Shown: positions 17,140-26,321, counted from the first letter of the stretch. The stretch: DNA of 64,000 nt from Hyphomicrobium_A sp965243865 (GCF_965243865.1 NZ_OZ251603.1:1798001-1862000); one strand, 5' to 3'. Notes: generated from the sequence alone by a model not told the origin. Translations and numbers: made by a program.

Positions 17140-17604
17140 ATGGATCTCTGCGACCTGCTGGCTTCCGACGGCATCATTGCGTCGCTTAAGGCAACGAGCA
17201 AGAAACACGCGCTTCAGGAGCTGGCGACCATCGCCGCTGAGCGAACCGGTCTCGACCAGCACGAGATCTTCAACACGCTGCTGCAGCGCGAGCGCCTCGG
17301 CTCCACCGGGCTCGGCCGCGGCGTCGCCGTTCCTCATGTCAAACTGCACGGCCTGCGCAGCATCTTCTGCTTGTTTGCACGCCTCGAAGAGCCGATCGAC
17401 TACGAATCGCACGACAACGAACCGGTCGATCTTCTTTTCTTGCTGCTGGCCCCTGACCACGCCGGCGGCGATCATCTGAAAGCGCTAGCCAGCATTTCGC
17501 GCGTGGTGCGCGAGCCGTCAGTGCTCGATGCCCTGCGCACCGCCAAGGACACCGCAGCACTGCGCTCGGCGCTGACGCACCCGCTGCCTTCGCACGCAGC
17601 CTAG
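17140..17604 (+). CDS. ptsN: Nitrogen PTS enzyme IIA (EIIA-Ntr)
   Basis: 154 residues, the standard length. The phospho-accepting histidine is H66 in GVAVPHVKLHG. EIIA-Ntr is the terminal phospho-acceptor of the nitrogen PTS and regulates potassium transport and stress responses by binding partner proteins. The start is the ATG at 17140; the longer in-frame opening upstream has no family-like sequence. It follows rpoN as usual, but without hpf in between. Confidence 0.95.
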   Translation: MDLCDLLASDGIIASLKATSKKHALQELATIAAERTGLDQHEIFNTLLQRERLGSTGLGRGVAVPHVKLHGLRSIFCLFARLEEPIDYESHDNEPVDLLFLLLAPDHAGGDHLKALASISRVVREPSVLDALRTAKDTAALRSALTHPLPSHAA

Positions 17605-17633
17605 CACTGATATCCGGACGTATCCGGTGCGCC

Positions 17634-18458
17634 TCAAGGAAGTGCCGGGCAATCGTTGGATTGCCCGAGCACCAGCATCGCTCCCAGCGCCACGCCGCCG
17701 ACGATGATGCGCCACCATCCGAACAGCGCAAAGCCGTGGCGGTTCACATAATTGAGCAGGTGCCGCACGACGAACACGGCCGCAATGAACGCAGTGATGA
17801 AGCCGAGAACGATATTGAACACATCGCTCGGCTGCAGCACTGACCAGTTCTTGTAGAGGTCGTAGCTGAACGCACCGATCATCGTCGGCATGGCAAGAAA
17901 GAACGAGAACTCCGCCGCCGAGCGTTTATCCGTTCCCAATAGCATCGCGCCGACAATCGTCGATCCCGACCGCGACACACCCGGGATCATCGCGAAGCAC
18001 TGAATGACACCGATCTTGAAGGCCAGCGACAGCGGAAAATCCATCGCGTTGGTGTAGCGAACCGGTAGATGCATACGATCGACAGCAAGCAGAACGACTC
18101 CGCCCACGATCAGCATTACGGCGATCAGCATTGGCGTCTCGAACAGCACGCTCTTGATGAAGCCATGCGCTAGAACGCCGATCACCGCCGCCGGCAGGAA
18201 TGCCAGGAACACGCCAAATACGAAGCGCCGCGCCGATGGATCATAGGGAATGGCCATCGCCACACGCGTCAGCTTCACCGAATAGACGCTGAGAATGGCG
18301 AGGATGGCGCCGAGCTGAATGAGAACTTCGAACGTCTTGCCCGGATTGCACACGCCCAGGAAGTGTTCAGTCAGCAAGAGGTGCCCGGTCGACGAGACGG
18401 GCAAAAACTCGGTCAAGCCCTCGATGAGGCCAAGCAGAATCACTTCCCAGATCGGCAT
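17634..18458 (-). CDS. uppP: Undecaprenyl-diphosphatase
   Basis: A 274-residue multi-spanning membrane enzyme of the BacA/UppP family that recycles undecaprenyl diphosphate to the monophosphate carrier for peptidoglycan and polysaccharide export. Motif 1 is EGLTEFLPVSSTGH at ~13-26 and motif 2 is PGVSRSGSTI at about 160. Seven or eight hydrophobic helices are visible. It is convergent with ptsN (29-base gap) and divergent from the fzlA-like gene. Confidence 0.96.
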   Translation of the reverse strand: MPIWEVILLGLIEGLTEFLPVSSTGHLLLTEHFLGVCNPGKTFEVLIQLGAILAILSVYSVKLTRVAMAIPYDPSARRFVFGVFLAFLPAAVIGVLAHGFIKSVLFETPMLIAVMLIVGGVVLLAVDRMHLPVRYTNAMDFPLSLAFKIGVIQCFAMIPGVSRSGSTIVGAMLLGTDKRSAAEFSFFLAMPTMIGAFSYDLYKNWSVLQPSDVFNIVLGFITAFIAAVFVVRHLLNYVNRHGFALFGWWRIIVGGVALGAMLVLGQSNDCPALP

Positions 18459-18620
18459 TCAGGCCTCGTGATTTGTCTGAGGGGCTGTGCGGAGCGCACG
18501 ATTAGCAGGATTTAGTCGGGCCCGGTGCCACTTCCGCGCCACATGCGACGATTGTCATATTCGCTGTCACCCCCTACGACCCGTTTGCGCCCCAGCAATG
18601 ACGATAGGCCACGCTGAGCA

Positions 18621-19316
18621 ATGCCAACACTGACCCACTTCCGGCTCTGCCCCTATTCGCGCACCGCGCGCTTGGCCCTGGCGGAGCTCGGCGTCGAGGT
18701 TGATCTGGTGGAGGAGCGCCCCTGGGAGTGGCGCCCCGAATTTCTGGCACTCAATCCCGCGGGCGAGTTGCCTGTCCTGCAGTTGGACGGCACGCCCCCC
18801 CTTTGCGGCATCTACGCCATCTCCGAATACCTGGCCGAAGCACCCGCCGCCGAAAGCGAGGACGAGCCACCAATCCAGATCCTCCCCGGCGACCGCATCC
18901 AGCGGGCCGAAATCCGCCGTCTGGCCGACTGGTTCAACGGCAAGTTCAATCGCGAGGTCGTGCAGGAACTTTTGCAGCAAAGGGTTTACACTCGCTTGCA
19001 GCCCGAGGCCGCCAGCGCGCCGGACGTCGACTTCCTGCGCGCTGTACGTGCCAACCTGCGCTACCATATGAGCTATGTCAGCTATCTGGCGGACAACCGG
19101 CGCTGGCTGGCCGGCGAGGAACTTTCCATCGCCGATCTCGCCGCAGCCGCGCATGTTTCCGTCGCCGACTATCTGGGTGAAGTGCCATGGGAGGAGCATC
19201 CCGTCGCCAAGACGTGGTACGCACGCCTCAAATCGCGGCGCTCGTTCCGCTCGCTGCTGGCCGACCGCGTTCCCGGCGCTCTCCCCACGGCGCACTATGC
19301 CGATCTCGATTTCTGA
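18621..19316 (+). CDS. fzlA: GST-fold protein, probable FtsZ-binding FzlA
   Basis: 231 residues with a thioredoxin-fold N-terminal domain (LCPYSRTARLALAELG, NPAGELPVLQLDG) and an all-helical C-terminal domain. The fold is that of a glutathione S-transferase. Length, the SRRSFRSLLADRVPG segment and the terminal YADLDF tail recall Caulobacter FzlA, which binds FtsZ through such a tail and sets constriction rate. The assignment rests on remembered features. It is followed closely by queG and an SDR gene, and divergent from uppP. Confidence 0.7.
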   Translation: MPTLTHFRLCPYSRTARLALAELGVEVDLVEERPWEWRPEFLALNPAGELPVLQLDGTPPLCGIYAISEYLAEAPAAESEDEPPIQILPGDRIQRAEIRRLADWFNGKFNREVVQELLQQRVYTRLQPEAASAPDVDFLRAVRANLRYHMSYVSYLADNRRWLAGEELSIADLAAAAHVSVADYLGEVPWEEHPVAKTWYARLKSRRSFRSLLADRVPGALPTAHYADLDF

Positions 19317-19335
19317 TGGACTTGATGGACGTCGC

Positions 19336-20460
19336 GTGAGCGTGGAACTCAAACAGCTGATCAATCGGCGAGCCAGCGAGCTCGGCTTCGACGCCGTGCG
19401 CGTCACGACGCCCGATGCGGTCGCTGCTGCCGGCACCCGGCTCGCCGAGTTCCTCGCCGAAGGCCGTCACGGCGACATGGGCTGGATGGAAGCGCACGCC
19501 GAACGCCGTCAGAGCCCGGCGCGTCTGTGGCCCGATGTGCGCTCGATCATCATGCTCGGCATGAGCTACGCGCCCGATGAAAACCCGCTCGCCGCACTCG
19601 ATCATTCGGAGCGTGGCGTCATTTCCGTTTACGCGCGCGGCAAGGACTACCACGACATCCTCAAGGGCAAGCTGAAGCAGCTCGCGGCATACCTCGCGCA
19701 ACAGGGCGGTGTTGACGTCAAAGTCTTCGTCGATACGGCCCCGGTGATGGAAAAGCCGCTCGCCGCCGCCGCGGGTCTGGGCTGGCAGGGCAAGAGCACC
19801 ATGCTCGTCTCGCGCGAGCACGGCACCTGGCTGTTTCTTGGCGCCATCTTCACGACTGCTGATCTGCCTCCCGACGAAAGCGAGCCCGATCACTGCGGCA
19901 GCTGCCGCCGCTGCCTCGACGTTTGTCCAACGTCGGCGTTCCCCGCGCCCTACCAGCTCGATGCCCGCCGCTGCCTCGCCTACCTGTCGATCGAGCACAA
20001 AGGGCACATCCCCGCCGAGTTCCGCCGCGCCATGGGCAATCGCGTGTTCGGCTGCGACGATTGCCTCGCCGTGTGCCCATGGAACAAGTTCGCGGAGCGC
20101 GCGCGCGAAGCGCGTTTCGCAGCACGCGCTGAAACCGACAATCCCCCGCTCGCCGAACTTCTCATGCTCGACGATGCAGCCTTTCGCCTGCGCTTCGCCG
20201 GCACACCCATCAAGCGCACCGGCCGCGACCGCTTCCTGCGCAACGTGTTGATCGCCGCAGGCAACGCGCGCGATCAGGCGCTTCTGCCCCGCATAGAGCC
20301 ACTGCTCGCCGACGCTTCGCCTCTGGTCCGCGCTATGGCCGTGTGGGCGATGCGCCAGCTCACCGCCGACGACGTCGGCGACACACTCCGGCACAGGCAC
20401 CTCGCGCGCGAAGGCGACAACGATGTGCGTGCCGAATGGCAAACAACAGTACCGCTATGA
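19336..20460 (+). CDS. queG: Epoxyqueuosine reductase
   Basis: About 374 residues from the GTG at 19336; a GTG at 19342 or an ATG at 19297 overlapping fzlA are alternatives. QueG is a cobalamin and iron-sulfur enzyme that reduces epoxyqueuosine to queuosine in tRNA wobble position 34. Two ferredoxin-like cysteine sets are visible: CGSCRRCLDVCPTSAF and CDDCLAVCPWNKF. The C-terminal part is HEAT-like, as usual. It starts 20 bases after the fzlA-like gene and its stop overlaps the next start (ATGA). Confidence 0.95.
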   Translation: MSVELKQLINRRASELGFDAVRVTTPDAVAAAGTRLAEFLAEGRHGDMGWMEAHAERRQSPARLWPDVRSIIMLGMSYAPDENPLAALDHSERGVISVYARGKDYHDILKGKLKQLAAYLAQQGGVDVKVFVDTAPVMEKPLAAAAGLGWQGKSTMLVSREHGTWLFLGAIFTTADLPPDESEPDHCGSCRRCLDVCPTSAFPAPYQLDARRCLAYLSIEHKGHIPAEFRRAMGNRVFGCDDCLAVCPWNKFAERAREARFAARAETDNPPLAELLMLDDAAFRLRFAGTPIKRTGRDRFLRNVLIAAGNARDQALLPRIEPLLADASPLVRAMAVWAMRQLTADDVGDTLRHRHLAREGDNDVRAEWQTTVPL

Positions 20461-21329
20461 GCAGGCTATTCTGCTTCGGCCTCGGCTACAGCGCCGCCCG
20501 CATCGCCCGCACGCTCGCCTCCGAAGGTTGGCAAGTCGGCGGCACCGCGCGCACACAAAAGGGCGCCGACGCGATATCGGCATCGGGCTATCAAAGCTTC
20601 GTTTTCGATGGCCAGGCGCCGAATCCAGCCATCACCGACGCATTGGCTGGATCGACCCACGTGCTGGTCTCCGCTCCCCCCGGCGACGACGATCCTGTTC
20701 TCCGCCATCACGGCGATGATCTGCGCCGCGCCGCATCGCTGCAATGGATCGGTTACCTGTCGACCATCGGCGTCTATGGCGACCGCAATGGCGGCTGGGT
20801 CGATGAGACCTCCGCAACCGACGCGACTTCGGTGCGCGGACGCCAGCGCGTTGCCGCCGAAGCCAGTTGGCTCGCACTCGGCCAAACACTCAATGTGCCA
20901 ACGCAGATTTTCCGCCTCGCCGGCATCTATGGTGTAGGCCGCAGCGCCATCGACAAGCTGCGCGAGGGCACCGCTCATCGCATCATCAAGCCGGACCAGG
21001 TATTCAACCGCATCCACGTCGACGACATCGCGCGCACGGTGTGCGCGGCCATGGTCGGCCCCACCATGAGCCAAGTCTACAATGTAACCGACGACGAGCC
21101 CGCGCCGCCGCAGGATGTCGTCACCTATGCGGCCGAGCTATTGGGAGTTGCACCACCTCCCGAAGTCCCCTACGCCGACGCGCAACTTTCTCCCATGGCG
21201 CGCAGCTTCTATGCCGACAACAAGCGCGCCAGCAATGCGCGCCTCCACCAAGAGCTTGGCGTCACACTGAAATTTCCCACTTACCGCGAAGGTCTGCGCG
21301 CCATCCTCGCCGAGCTGTCTGGCCGCTGA
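20457..21329 (+). CDS. SDR family NAD(P)-dependent oxidoreductase
   Basis: 290 residues from the ATG at 20457, which overlaps the queG stop as ATGA, showing translational coupling. The N-terminus SRLFCFGLGYSAARIA is a Rossmann GxGxxA motif, and IGYLSTIGVYGD and FRLAGIYGVGRSAID belong to the YeeZ-like/atypical extended SDR branch. The substrate is unknown; the neighbouring queG gives no clear clue. Confidence 0.85.
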   Translation: MSRLFCFGLGYSAARIARTLASEGWQVGGTARTQKGADAISASGYQSFVFDGQAPNPAITDALAGSTHVLVSAPPGDDDPVLRHHGDDLRRAASLQWIGYLSTIGVYGDRNGGWVDETSATDATSVRGRQRVAAEASWLALGQTLNVPTQIFRLAGIYGVGRSAIDKLREGTAHRIIKPDQVFNRIHVDDIARTVCAAMVGPTMSQVYNVTDDEPAPPQDVVTYAAELLGVAPPPEVPYADAQLSPMARSFYADNKRASNARLHQELGVTLKFPTYREGLRAILAELSGR

Positions 21330-21454
21330 TTCTCTATCCACAGTCCGTTCAGCCTCCGTTCAACCGCCGCCCGCTTTATTGGCGGAATTAGGTCGTGCTC
21401 TAGGCACGACTGAGGGGAGCACCGGCTCCATCGGACGTAATTGGCGAGGATGCT

Positions 21455-22930
21455 ATGCGGTCGGCAACGAGTTGCCTCCGTCGCGGGATGCTGTGTGCCG
21501 CGACACTGATGAGCTGTGCCTTGAGCACGCAAAATGCTTTGGCCGCTGACGACGCTGCACACGCACTTGCACAGAAATTCTCCCAGGCCGCCGACGACGG
21601 CGAACGCGCTGAGGAAGCGCGCCAGACCGAAGCACGCCGCAAGGCGGAAGCCGCAAAACGCAAGGCAGCCGCCGAGGCGCAGCGCGCCGCCGACGAGGCC
21701 GAGATGCTACGCCGTGCCCAGGCCGAGGCCGAGCTTCGTCACGCGGCCGACAAGGCACGCCTCAAAGCCGAGCTCGAAGCCGAGCAGCAGGCTGCCCGCG
21801 CACAGGCTGAGCAAATGGCTACCCAAGCGCGCCAGCAACAGCTGGAACAGGAACGTCGCCAGGAAGAGGCACGCCGTGCCGAAGCTGAACGCCTGACGCG
21901 CGAAGTCGAGGCAAAGCGTCTTGCCGAGGAACGCCAAATCGCTGATGAGCGCCGCATCGCCGAAGCAAAAGCCGAGGCTGCGCGCAAGGCAGAAGCTGCC
22001 CGCGTCGCCGAGCAGAAGCGCAAGGCCGAGGAGGCCCGCGTCGCCGAAATCCGCCGCGGGGCCGAGGAAGCCGAAAAGAGGCGCCAAGCCGAAGAAGCAC
22101 GCGTTGTCGATCTGAAGCGTCAGGCGCTCGAGGCCGAAGCCAAGCGCAAGGCCGAGGAAGACCGCCTTGCCGAGCAGCGCCGCATGGCCGAAGCCAATGA
22201 AGCCGAAACCCGCCGCGCCCTCGAAGCGCAGCGCGAAGCCGAGGCCCAGCGCATCGCCGAGAAATTCCGCATCGCTCGCGAAACCCGCGAGCGTAACAAG
22301 GCTACGCGCAACAGTCTCGGCGGCCCTCTACCCGAACCGACGGCCGCACCATCGCCCTTTATCGAGCAGGCAACCCCCGCCCGCGCTGCACGCCCCAGTT
22401 ATCCGCAGCGCGTGACCGTACTTGTCGTCATGCAGCCGCGCCGCCACGGCTTCGCCGGATCCAAGATGACCGCCAACCCCGTCCTTTGCGTCGGCAACGA
22501 TTGCTACGTCAGCAACGGCGCCGGCAGACCGGCTAGCGTTCTGCGCCGCGCTCAGGCGCTCGGACCCGGCAACACCATCGGCCGCAATGCTGGCGTCTGC
22601 CGCAACCATACGACGTGCGTGTTCCGCGGCGTCACGCTGCCCGCCCCGCTGTCCACCATTCAGCCGGTGGACATGGGCTTCCTGCGCCATGACCGCCGCG
22701 AGATCCGCACCGTGGAACCCGATTATTCGTGTGACGTTGCCGCCGGACAGCTCAGCTGCTCCGGCCCCATCGAAACCGAAGGCTACCGCGCCTGGGTCAT
22801 CCCCGAGCAAGTCGCGGAGAAAGCCGGAAGCCGACTGATCGAGTACGCTCTCGATCACGGCCTGCCTGTCTCGCGCTCCGCCGGAGCGGGCAGCTGGAAC
22901 TCGACGGTTCAGGCTTCTCCGCTGAGATAA
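21455..22930 (+). CDS. Secreted protein with long charged coiled coil and Cys-rich C-terminal domain
   Basis: 491 residues. A signal peptide ends near residue 30 (QNALA). Residues ~35-285 are a low-complexity Ala/Glu/Arg/Lys helix with repeated RxAEEARxAE-type units, like TolA or other periplasm-spanning rods. After a Pro-rich hinge the C-terminal ~170 residues form a globular domain with six cysteines (LCVGNDC, VCRNHTTC, YSC, LSC), probably disulfide-bonded. I recognise no named family; similar domains occur in hypothetical proteins of related bacteria. Its end overlaps the convergent YiiX-like gene by 22 bases. The codon pattern is repetitive but in line with its neighbours. Confidence 0.8.
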   Translation: MRSATSCLRRGMLCAATLMSCALSTQNALAADDAAHALAQKFSQAADDGERAEEARQTEARRKAEAAKRKAAAEAQRAADEAEMLRRAQAEAELRHAADKARLKAELEAEQQAARAQAEQMATQARQQQLEQERRQEEARRAEAERLTREVEAKRLAEERQIADERRIAEAKAEAARKAEAARVAEQKRKAEEARVAEIRRGAEEAEKRRQAEEARVVDLKRQALEAEAKRKAEEDRLAEQRRMAEANEAETRRALEAQREAEAQRIAEKFRIARETRERNKATRNSLGGPLPEPTAAPSPFIEQATPARAARPSYPQRVTVLVVMQPRRHGFAGSKMTANPVLCVGNDCYVSNGAGRPASVLRRAQALGPGNTIGRNAGVCRNHTTCVFRGVTLPAPLSTIQPVDMGFLRHDRREIRTVEPDYSCDVAAGQLSCSGPIETEGYRAWVIPEQVAEKAGSRLIEYALDHGLPVSRSAGAGSWNSTVQASPLR

Positions 22931-24291
22931 CCAATCCGCCCGTGCGAGACCTGACGTTTCGCTTCCAGGAACTCGTACACCTCACGCGCATGCAGCGGCC
23001 GCCCCGTGCGGTCGATGCTGCGCCGCTCCAACGCCAGCAGCTCTGCGAGCAACGGCTCCGCCGTCCTGTGCAGCATGGCAACCGCCTGAATGGTCGCGCG
23101 CTGCATGTTCGGCGGCACCTTCGGCACCACGTCGGCCATGAGTTCCTTCGCCCGGGACGACAGCTGCCCCGAAAGCTGGCCGAGATAGCCGATCAGCTTG
23201 ATCGGCAAGTCTTCGCGGAACCGATATCCGTGCTCGTCCATCCATAGGAACAGCCGGTCCATTAGCAGATCCTGCAGCCTCAGGCGTGAGGTCACGCGAT
23301 AGTCCTGCCACTCGGCAACAAGATCGAATGCCGGCTCCAGCTCAATGTCGGCGGGTGCGAACGTTTCGCGCGCCGTCACGCCGATCCGCTCCACGAAATC
23401 GCGGTTCTTCATGTCGAAGCGCGTCGTGAATGTCGGCAGCATGAACGCGCGGTCGCTGGCGAGTGCGTAGGCCTTGCGCACCAGCTTGGAGCAGAACAGC
23501 TCCTTGTTGCCGGACAGCTCCATCGTGAAGTCGTACCAGATGTGCCGGCTGTCCTTTTCATTGGAGTGCCGCACGAGCTCATGGATCAGTGCCGCTGCCC
23601 GCGCTGCAAGTTGCGCGTCGCGGTGCCGGAACAGCACGCACCTGCCGAGACCATGCTGCAGCGTGTCGCTGAGCGGATTGATCACCGCGCCGTCTTCGAT
23701 CAGTGCTTCCACCACCCAATGCTTTCCGTTGGCATCGGTGTGGATGATCGCGAGGTGGCTGAACTGGCTGTCGACGTCGCCGATGCGCGCGATGGCAGCG
23801 CTGTTGTGATGCATGCCGCGCATCAACAGCACATCACCCGAGCGGAATTCTATGTCTTGTCCAGTGTCGTACGCCGGATTGACCAGCGTATTGATGTTGT
23901 GGCCGGTGAACCCGCGCAGCGTCGCCTCGTCCGGCCCCAGGTGCGCATAGCGGATGTTCAATTCGCCCAGCATGTCGGTTGCGTAGCGCGCGATCCGCAG
24001 CGCATTGCGCAGCGCCTTCTGCCCCTGCAGCGTCATGAACCCGCGCGCGTGCCAATCGGCGATCTGATCGCGCAACTTCAGCCGCAGCGCAAAGATCGAC
24101 TGCGCGATATCCGGGGCGAGCCGCGCCAGCGTCTGCACATCGTAGCGATCGAAGCTGACGTTGAACGTGGCCTCGTAAAGATCGTTGAGATTGGCGGCCA
24201 GCTCCTTTGCAGTGGTCGCTGGCCGCACTGCGATCTCTCCCACGGCTGCGAGATCATCCTCGAGCCGGTGCCGGGGCGCAGTATGCAGCAT
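22909..24291 (-). CDS. YiiX/YebB-like permuted papain-like (C92) protein
   Basis: 460 residues without a signal peptide. The central region matches NlpC/P60-type circularly permuted enzymes of the YaeF/YiiX group: GDVLLMRGM, then FSHLAIIH with H179, E196, and the later ELFCSKLVRKAY with C267. His before Cys is the permuted order. The N-terminal ~140 and C-terminal ~170 residues are helical and not recognised. Members are thought to cleave lipid or peptide amide/ester bonds; the substrate here is unknown. The 3' end overlaps the coiled-coil gene. Confidence 0.75.
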   Translation of the reverse strand: MLHTAPRHRLEDDLAAVGEIAVRPATTAKELAANLNDLYEATFNVSFDRYDVQTLARLAPDIAQSIFALRLKLRDQIADWHARGFMTLQGQKALRNALRIARYATDMLGELNIRYAHLGPDEATLRGFTGHNINTLVNPAYDTGQDIEFRSGDVLLMRGMHHNSAAIARIGDVDSQFSHLAIIHTDANGKHWVVEALIEDGAVINPLSDTLQHGLGRCVLFRHRDAQLAARAAALIHELVRHSNEKDSRHIWYDFTMELSGNKELFCSKLVRKAYALASDRAFMLPTFTTRFDMKNRDFVERIGVTARETFAPADIELEPAFDLVAEWQDYRVTSRLRLQDLLMDRLFLWMDEHGYRFREDLPIKLIGYLGQLSGQLSSRAKELMADVVPKVPPNMQRATIQAVAMLHRTAEPLLAELLALERRSIDRTGRPLHAREVYEFLEAKRQVSHGRIGYLSGEA

Positions 24292-24360
24292 CTTGTCCTC
24301 CCCTAGTCCCGATACCTCCTTACCATGCCGGGGAAAGACGACGGATGCATGTTCGCAACA

Positions 24361-24939
24361 TCATGAAGGGCTGCTGCCGCCCAGCAGTTTGACCGAGCTC
24401 GCCTGAGGCCCCATCGGACCCTCCGACACCGCCCGCGTCACATGCACGAGCGAGCCTATCTTGATGTTCTCGAACGAGCCGTTTCCGCAGACTTCGCGGG
24501 AAAAATAGAGATCCGGCGAGTCCTTCACCTCCACAAACCCATAGTTCTGGTCCGGGAAGATGCGCACCACGACGCCGGTATCGCCCGCCGCCCCGTGCAC
24601 TTTCACCTCGCCCTTGCGGATCGCGCTGATCTGCTCGAGCTGGCGCTCCGCGGCCTCGAACACGCGATTGACGATCGGCGAATGGTCGCCGTTCACCTGG
24701 CGCCGCTCCTCCTCACCCTTGGCCACAACCGGACCGCGCCCCGGAATATCGACCTCAACTGCAATGGCGAGCGGCGGTTTTGCCCCTTCCGGACTGCGAT
24801 GCGGAATTTCGACGACGACGCGCGCGCCCGTTATGTTTGGGTAAAAGCGCTGCAGCCGCTTGGCCCGATCGCGGATCAGCGCTTCCATAGAAGCCGAGCT
24901 TTCCACGTTTTTGAATGCGATCTGCAGAGGTCTTTCCAT
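24361..24939 (-). CDS. Ribosome-hibernation (HPF/RaiA) domain fused to a cold-shock domain
   Basis: 192 residues from the ATG at 24939, which has GGAG six bases upstream; a longer opening upstream is not supported. The N-terminal ~105 residues are HPF/RaiA-like (MERPLQIAFKNVESS, ALIRDRAKRLQRFYPNI), expected to bind the decoding centre of the 30S subunit. Residues ~115-185 form a cold-shock-type OB fold with DQNYGFVEV and the DLYF RNA-binding motif. The protein may hibernate ribosomes and hold mRNA or rRNA at once. The canonical hpf beside rpoN is missing. Confidence 0.85.
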   Translation of the reverse strand: MERPLQIAFKNVESSASMEALIRDRAKRLQRFYPNITGARVVVEIPHRSPEGAKPPLAIAVEVDIPGRGPVVAKGEEERRQVNGDHSPIVNRVFEAAERQLEQISAIRKGEVKVHGAAGDTGVVVRIFPDQNYGFVEVKDSPDLYFSREVCGNGSFENIKIGSLVHVTRAVSEGPMGPQASSVKLLGGSSPS

Positions 24940-25134
24940 AGTTATCTCCGTTCTTCGGTCGCAACGTATCGACGCGCAATCAAAGCGCCCACTCATGGTC
25001 GTCCGATGGCGCATCGGTGGTAATTGATGTGGCGCAAGCTGCTGAAAGAGTAGCGGCATTTCTCAAGTGGCAACTGTCCCGTCGTTTGCATCCCTGGGCC
25101 GGGCGCACACTGGCGCCAAGCGCCATGCGCCCGC

Positions 25135-25410
25135 CTACTGCTTCAAATTATTGATGTTGAGTGTGTCGGAGTTGGAATCAACGTCCGCCGGATTGAAAGG
25201 CGTCGGATCATTCTCGATTCCAGGCATCGGCGGCTTGGCGTTTGGATTTGCCCAAGGCGGGCGATAGCCCGTGTCCGGCTCAGGCTGCGGCACCGCGGCC
25301 GGCCTTTCGACCTCGACACTGGTCCCGTCCTCAGCGCCTATTGCAGCGCCGGTCGGAAGCAACGCCATCAATCCGGTGATGGCGATAACGCGAAAGCCCC
25401 AATGCGTCAT
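25135..25410 (-). CDS. Small secreted Pro/Asn-rich protein
   Basis: 91 residues with a signal peptide ending near GAAIGA (~residue 26) and a short mature part rich in Pro, Asp and Asn, without cysteines. The ATG has a GGCGAG-like site upstream. I do not recognise a family; it may be a small periplasmic or surface peptide. It is between the HPF-CSD gene and a hydrolase, all on the minus strand but with sizeable gaps. Confidence 0.6.
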   Translation of the reverse strand: MTHWGFRVIAITGLMALLPTGAAIGAEDGTSVEVERPAAVPQPEPDTGYRPPWANPNAKPPMPGIENDPTPFNPADVDSNSDTLNINNLKQ

Positions 25411-25479
25411 GGCGGAGCTCGCCTTTCTGTAACTGCACGGACCAGCTTTCCACGGACTGACGCATCTGTCGATGCCTCA

Positions 25480-26286
25480 TTAGCTGTGCGGCTTAGCGTC
25501 CCGTGCAACCTGCCCGATTTTATTGAAAAGCAGCGCTAAATCCTCCGGCCGCGACAGCCGATGCTCGCCGTCCGGAATTTCCACCATCTCGGCCCAATTC
25601 CCCTGCAACAGGCTCATCAGAGAACGCGCGTGGCCGATCGGCACGGCCGCATCCAGGCGCCCCTGCAGGATGACGACGGGGCGTCCGGGATCGAACGGTT
25701 CATTTGCCATAAGGTGATTGCGCCCCTCCTCGATCAGGGCACGCGTAATCTCGTAAGGCGCTCCGTATTCGGAAGGTTGACGGTACACGCCGGTCTCCGC
25801 CATCTCCTGCCGCGCCCGCGCATCGAACTGCTTCCACATCAGCTCTTCGGTCATGTCCCAGGCGGGCGCGATCAGCACCAGCCCGGCAATGCGCTTTGCC
25901 TCCTCGGGAGTTGCCCGCATCAGCCGCCGCAGCAGAAGCAGCGCGATGTAGCCGCCCATGCTGGAGCCGATGACGATCTGGCGGCCCGAAGTGAGCCGGA
26001 ACACGGCCTCCGCCTCGTCCAGCCAAGCGCCGATGGTGCCGTCGAGGAAAGCGCCGCCGGACACCCCATGCCCCGAATAGTCGAAGCGCGCGCAGCCATA
26101 GCCGTTGGCCTCGGCAAAAACCGCAAGCTCCGTGGCCTTGGTGCTCGCCATGTCGGACTTGTATCCCGATAGCCAAAACAGCCCCGTTCCCCCGTCCGGA
26201 GCCGGATCGATGCGATAGGCGATGCGGCGCGGCATCGCGCCGGCAACCGATTTCATGTCAAGGAATTGCGGTTCGCTGTCACTCAA
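25480..26286 (-). CDS. Alpha/beta hydrolase (ABHD10-like)
   Basis: About 268 residues. A TTG start at 26286 is chosen because AAAGGG lies nine bases upstream and family members begin with a PxFL segment that an ATG at 26256 would cut off. The nucleophile elbow is GSSMGG, the acid is in QGRLDAAVP and the His in GEHRLSRPEDL. Also typical are GLFWLSGYKSDM and FDYSGHGVSGG. Such enzymes are thioesterases or esterases. It is divergent from the GT4 gene; the two start regions are 35 bases apart. Confidence 0.85.
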   Translation of the reverse strand: MSDSEPQFLDMKSVAGAMPRRIAYRIDPAPDGGTGLFWLSGYKSDMASTKATELAVFAEANGYGCARFDYSGHGVSGGAFLDGTIGAWLDEAEAVFRLTSGRQIVIGSSMGGYIALLLLRRLMRATPEEAKRIAGLVLIAPAWDMTEELMWKQFDARARQEMAETGVYRQPSEYGAPYEITRALIEEGRNHLMANEPFDPGRPVVILQGRLDAAVPIGHARSLMSLLQGNWAEMVEIPDGEHRLSRPEDLALLFNKIGQVARDAKPHS

Positions 26287-26321
26287 TCTAAACAACCCTT
26301 TCGCCGCCGGAGGATTAGCTT

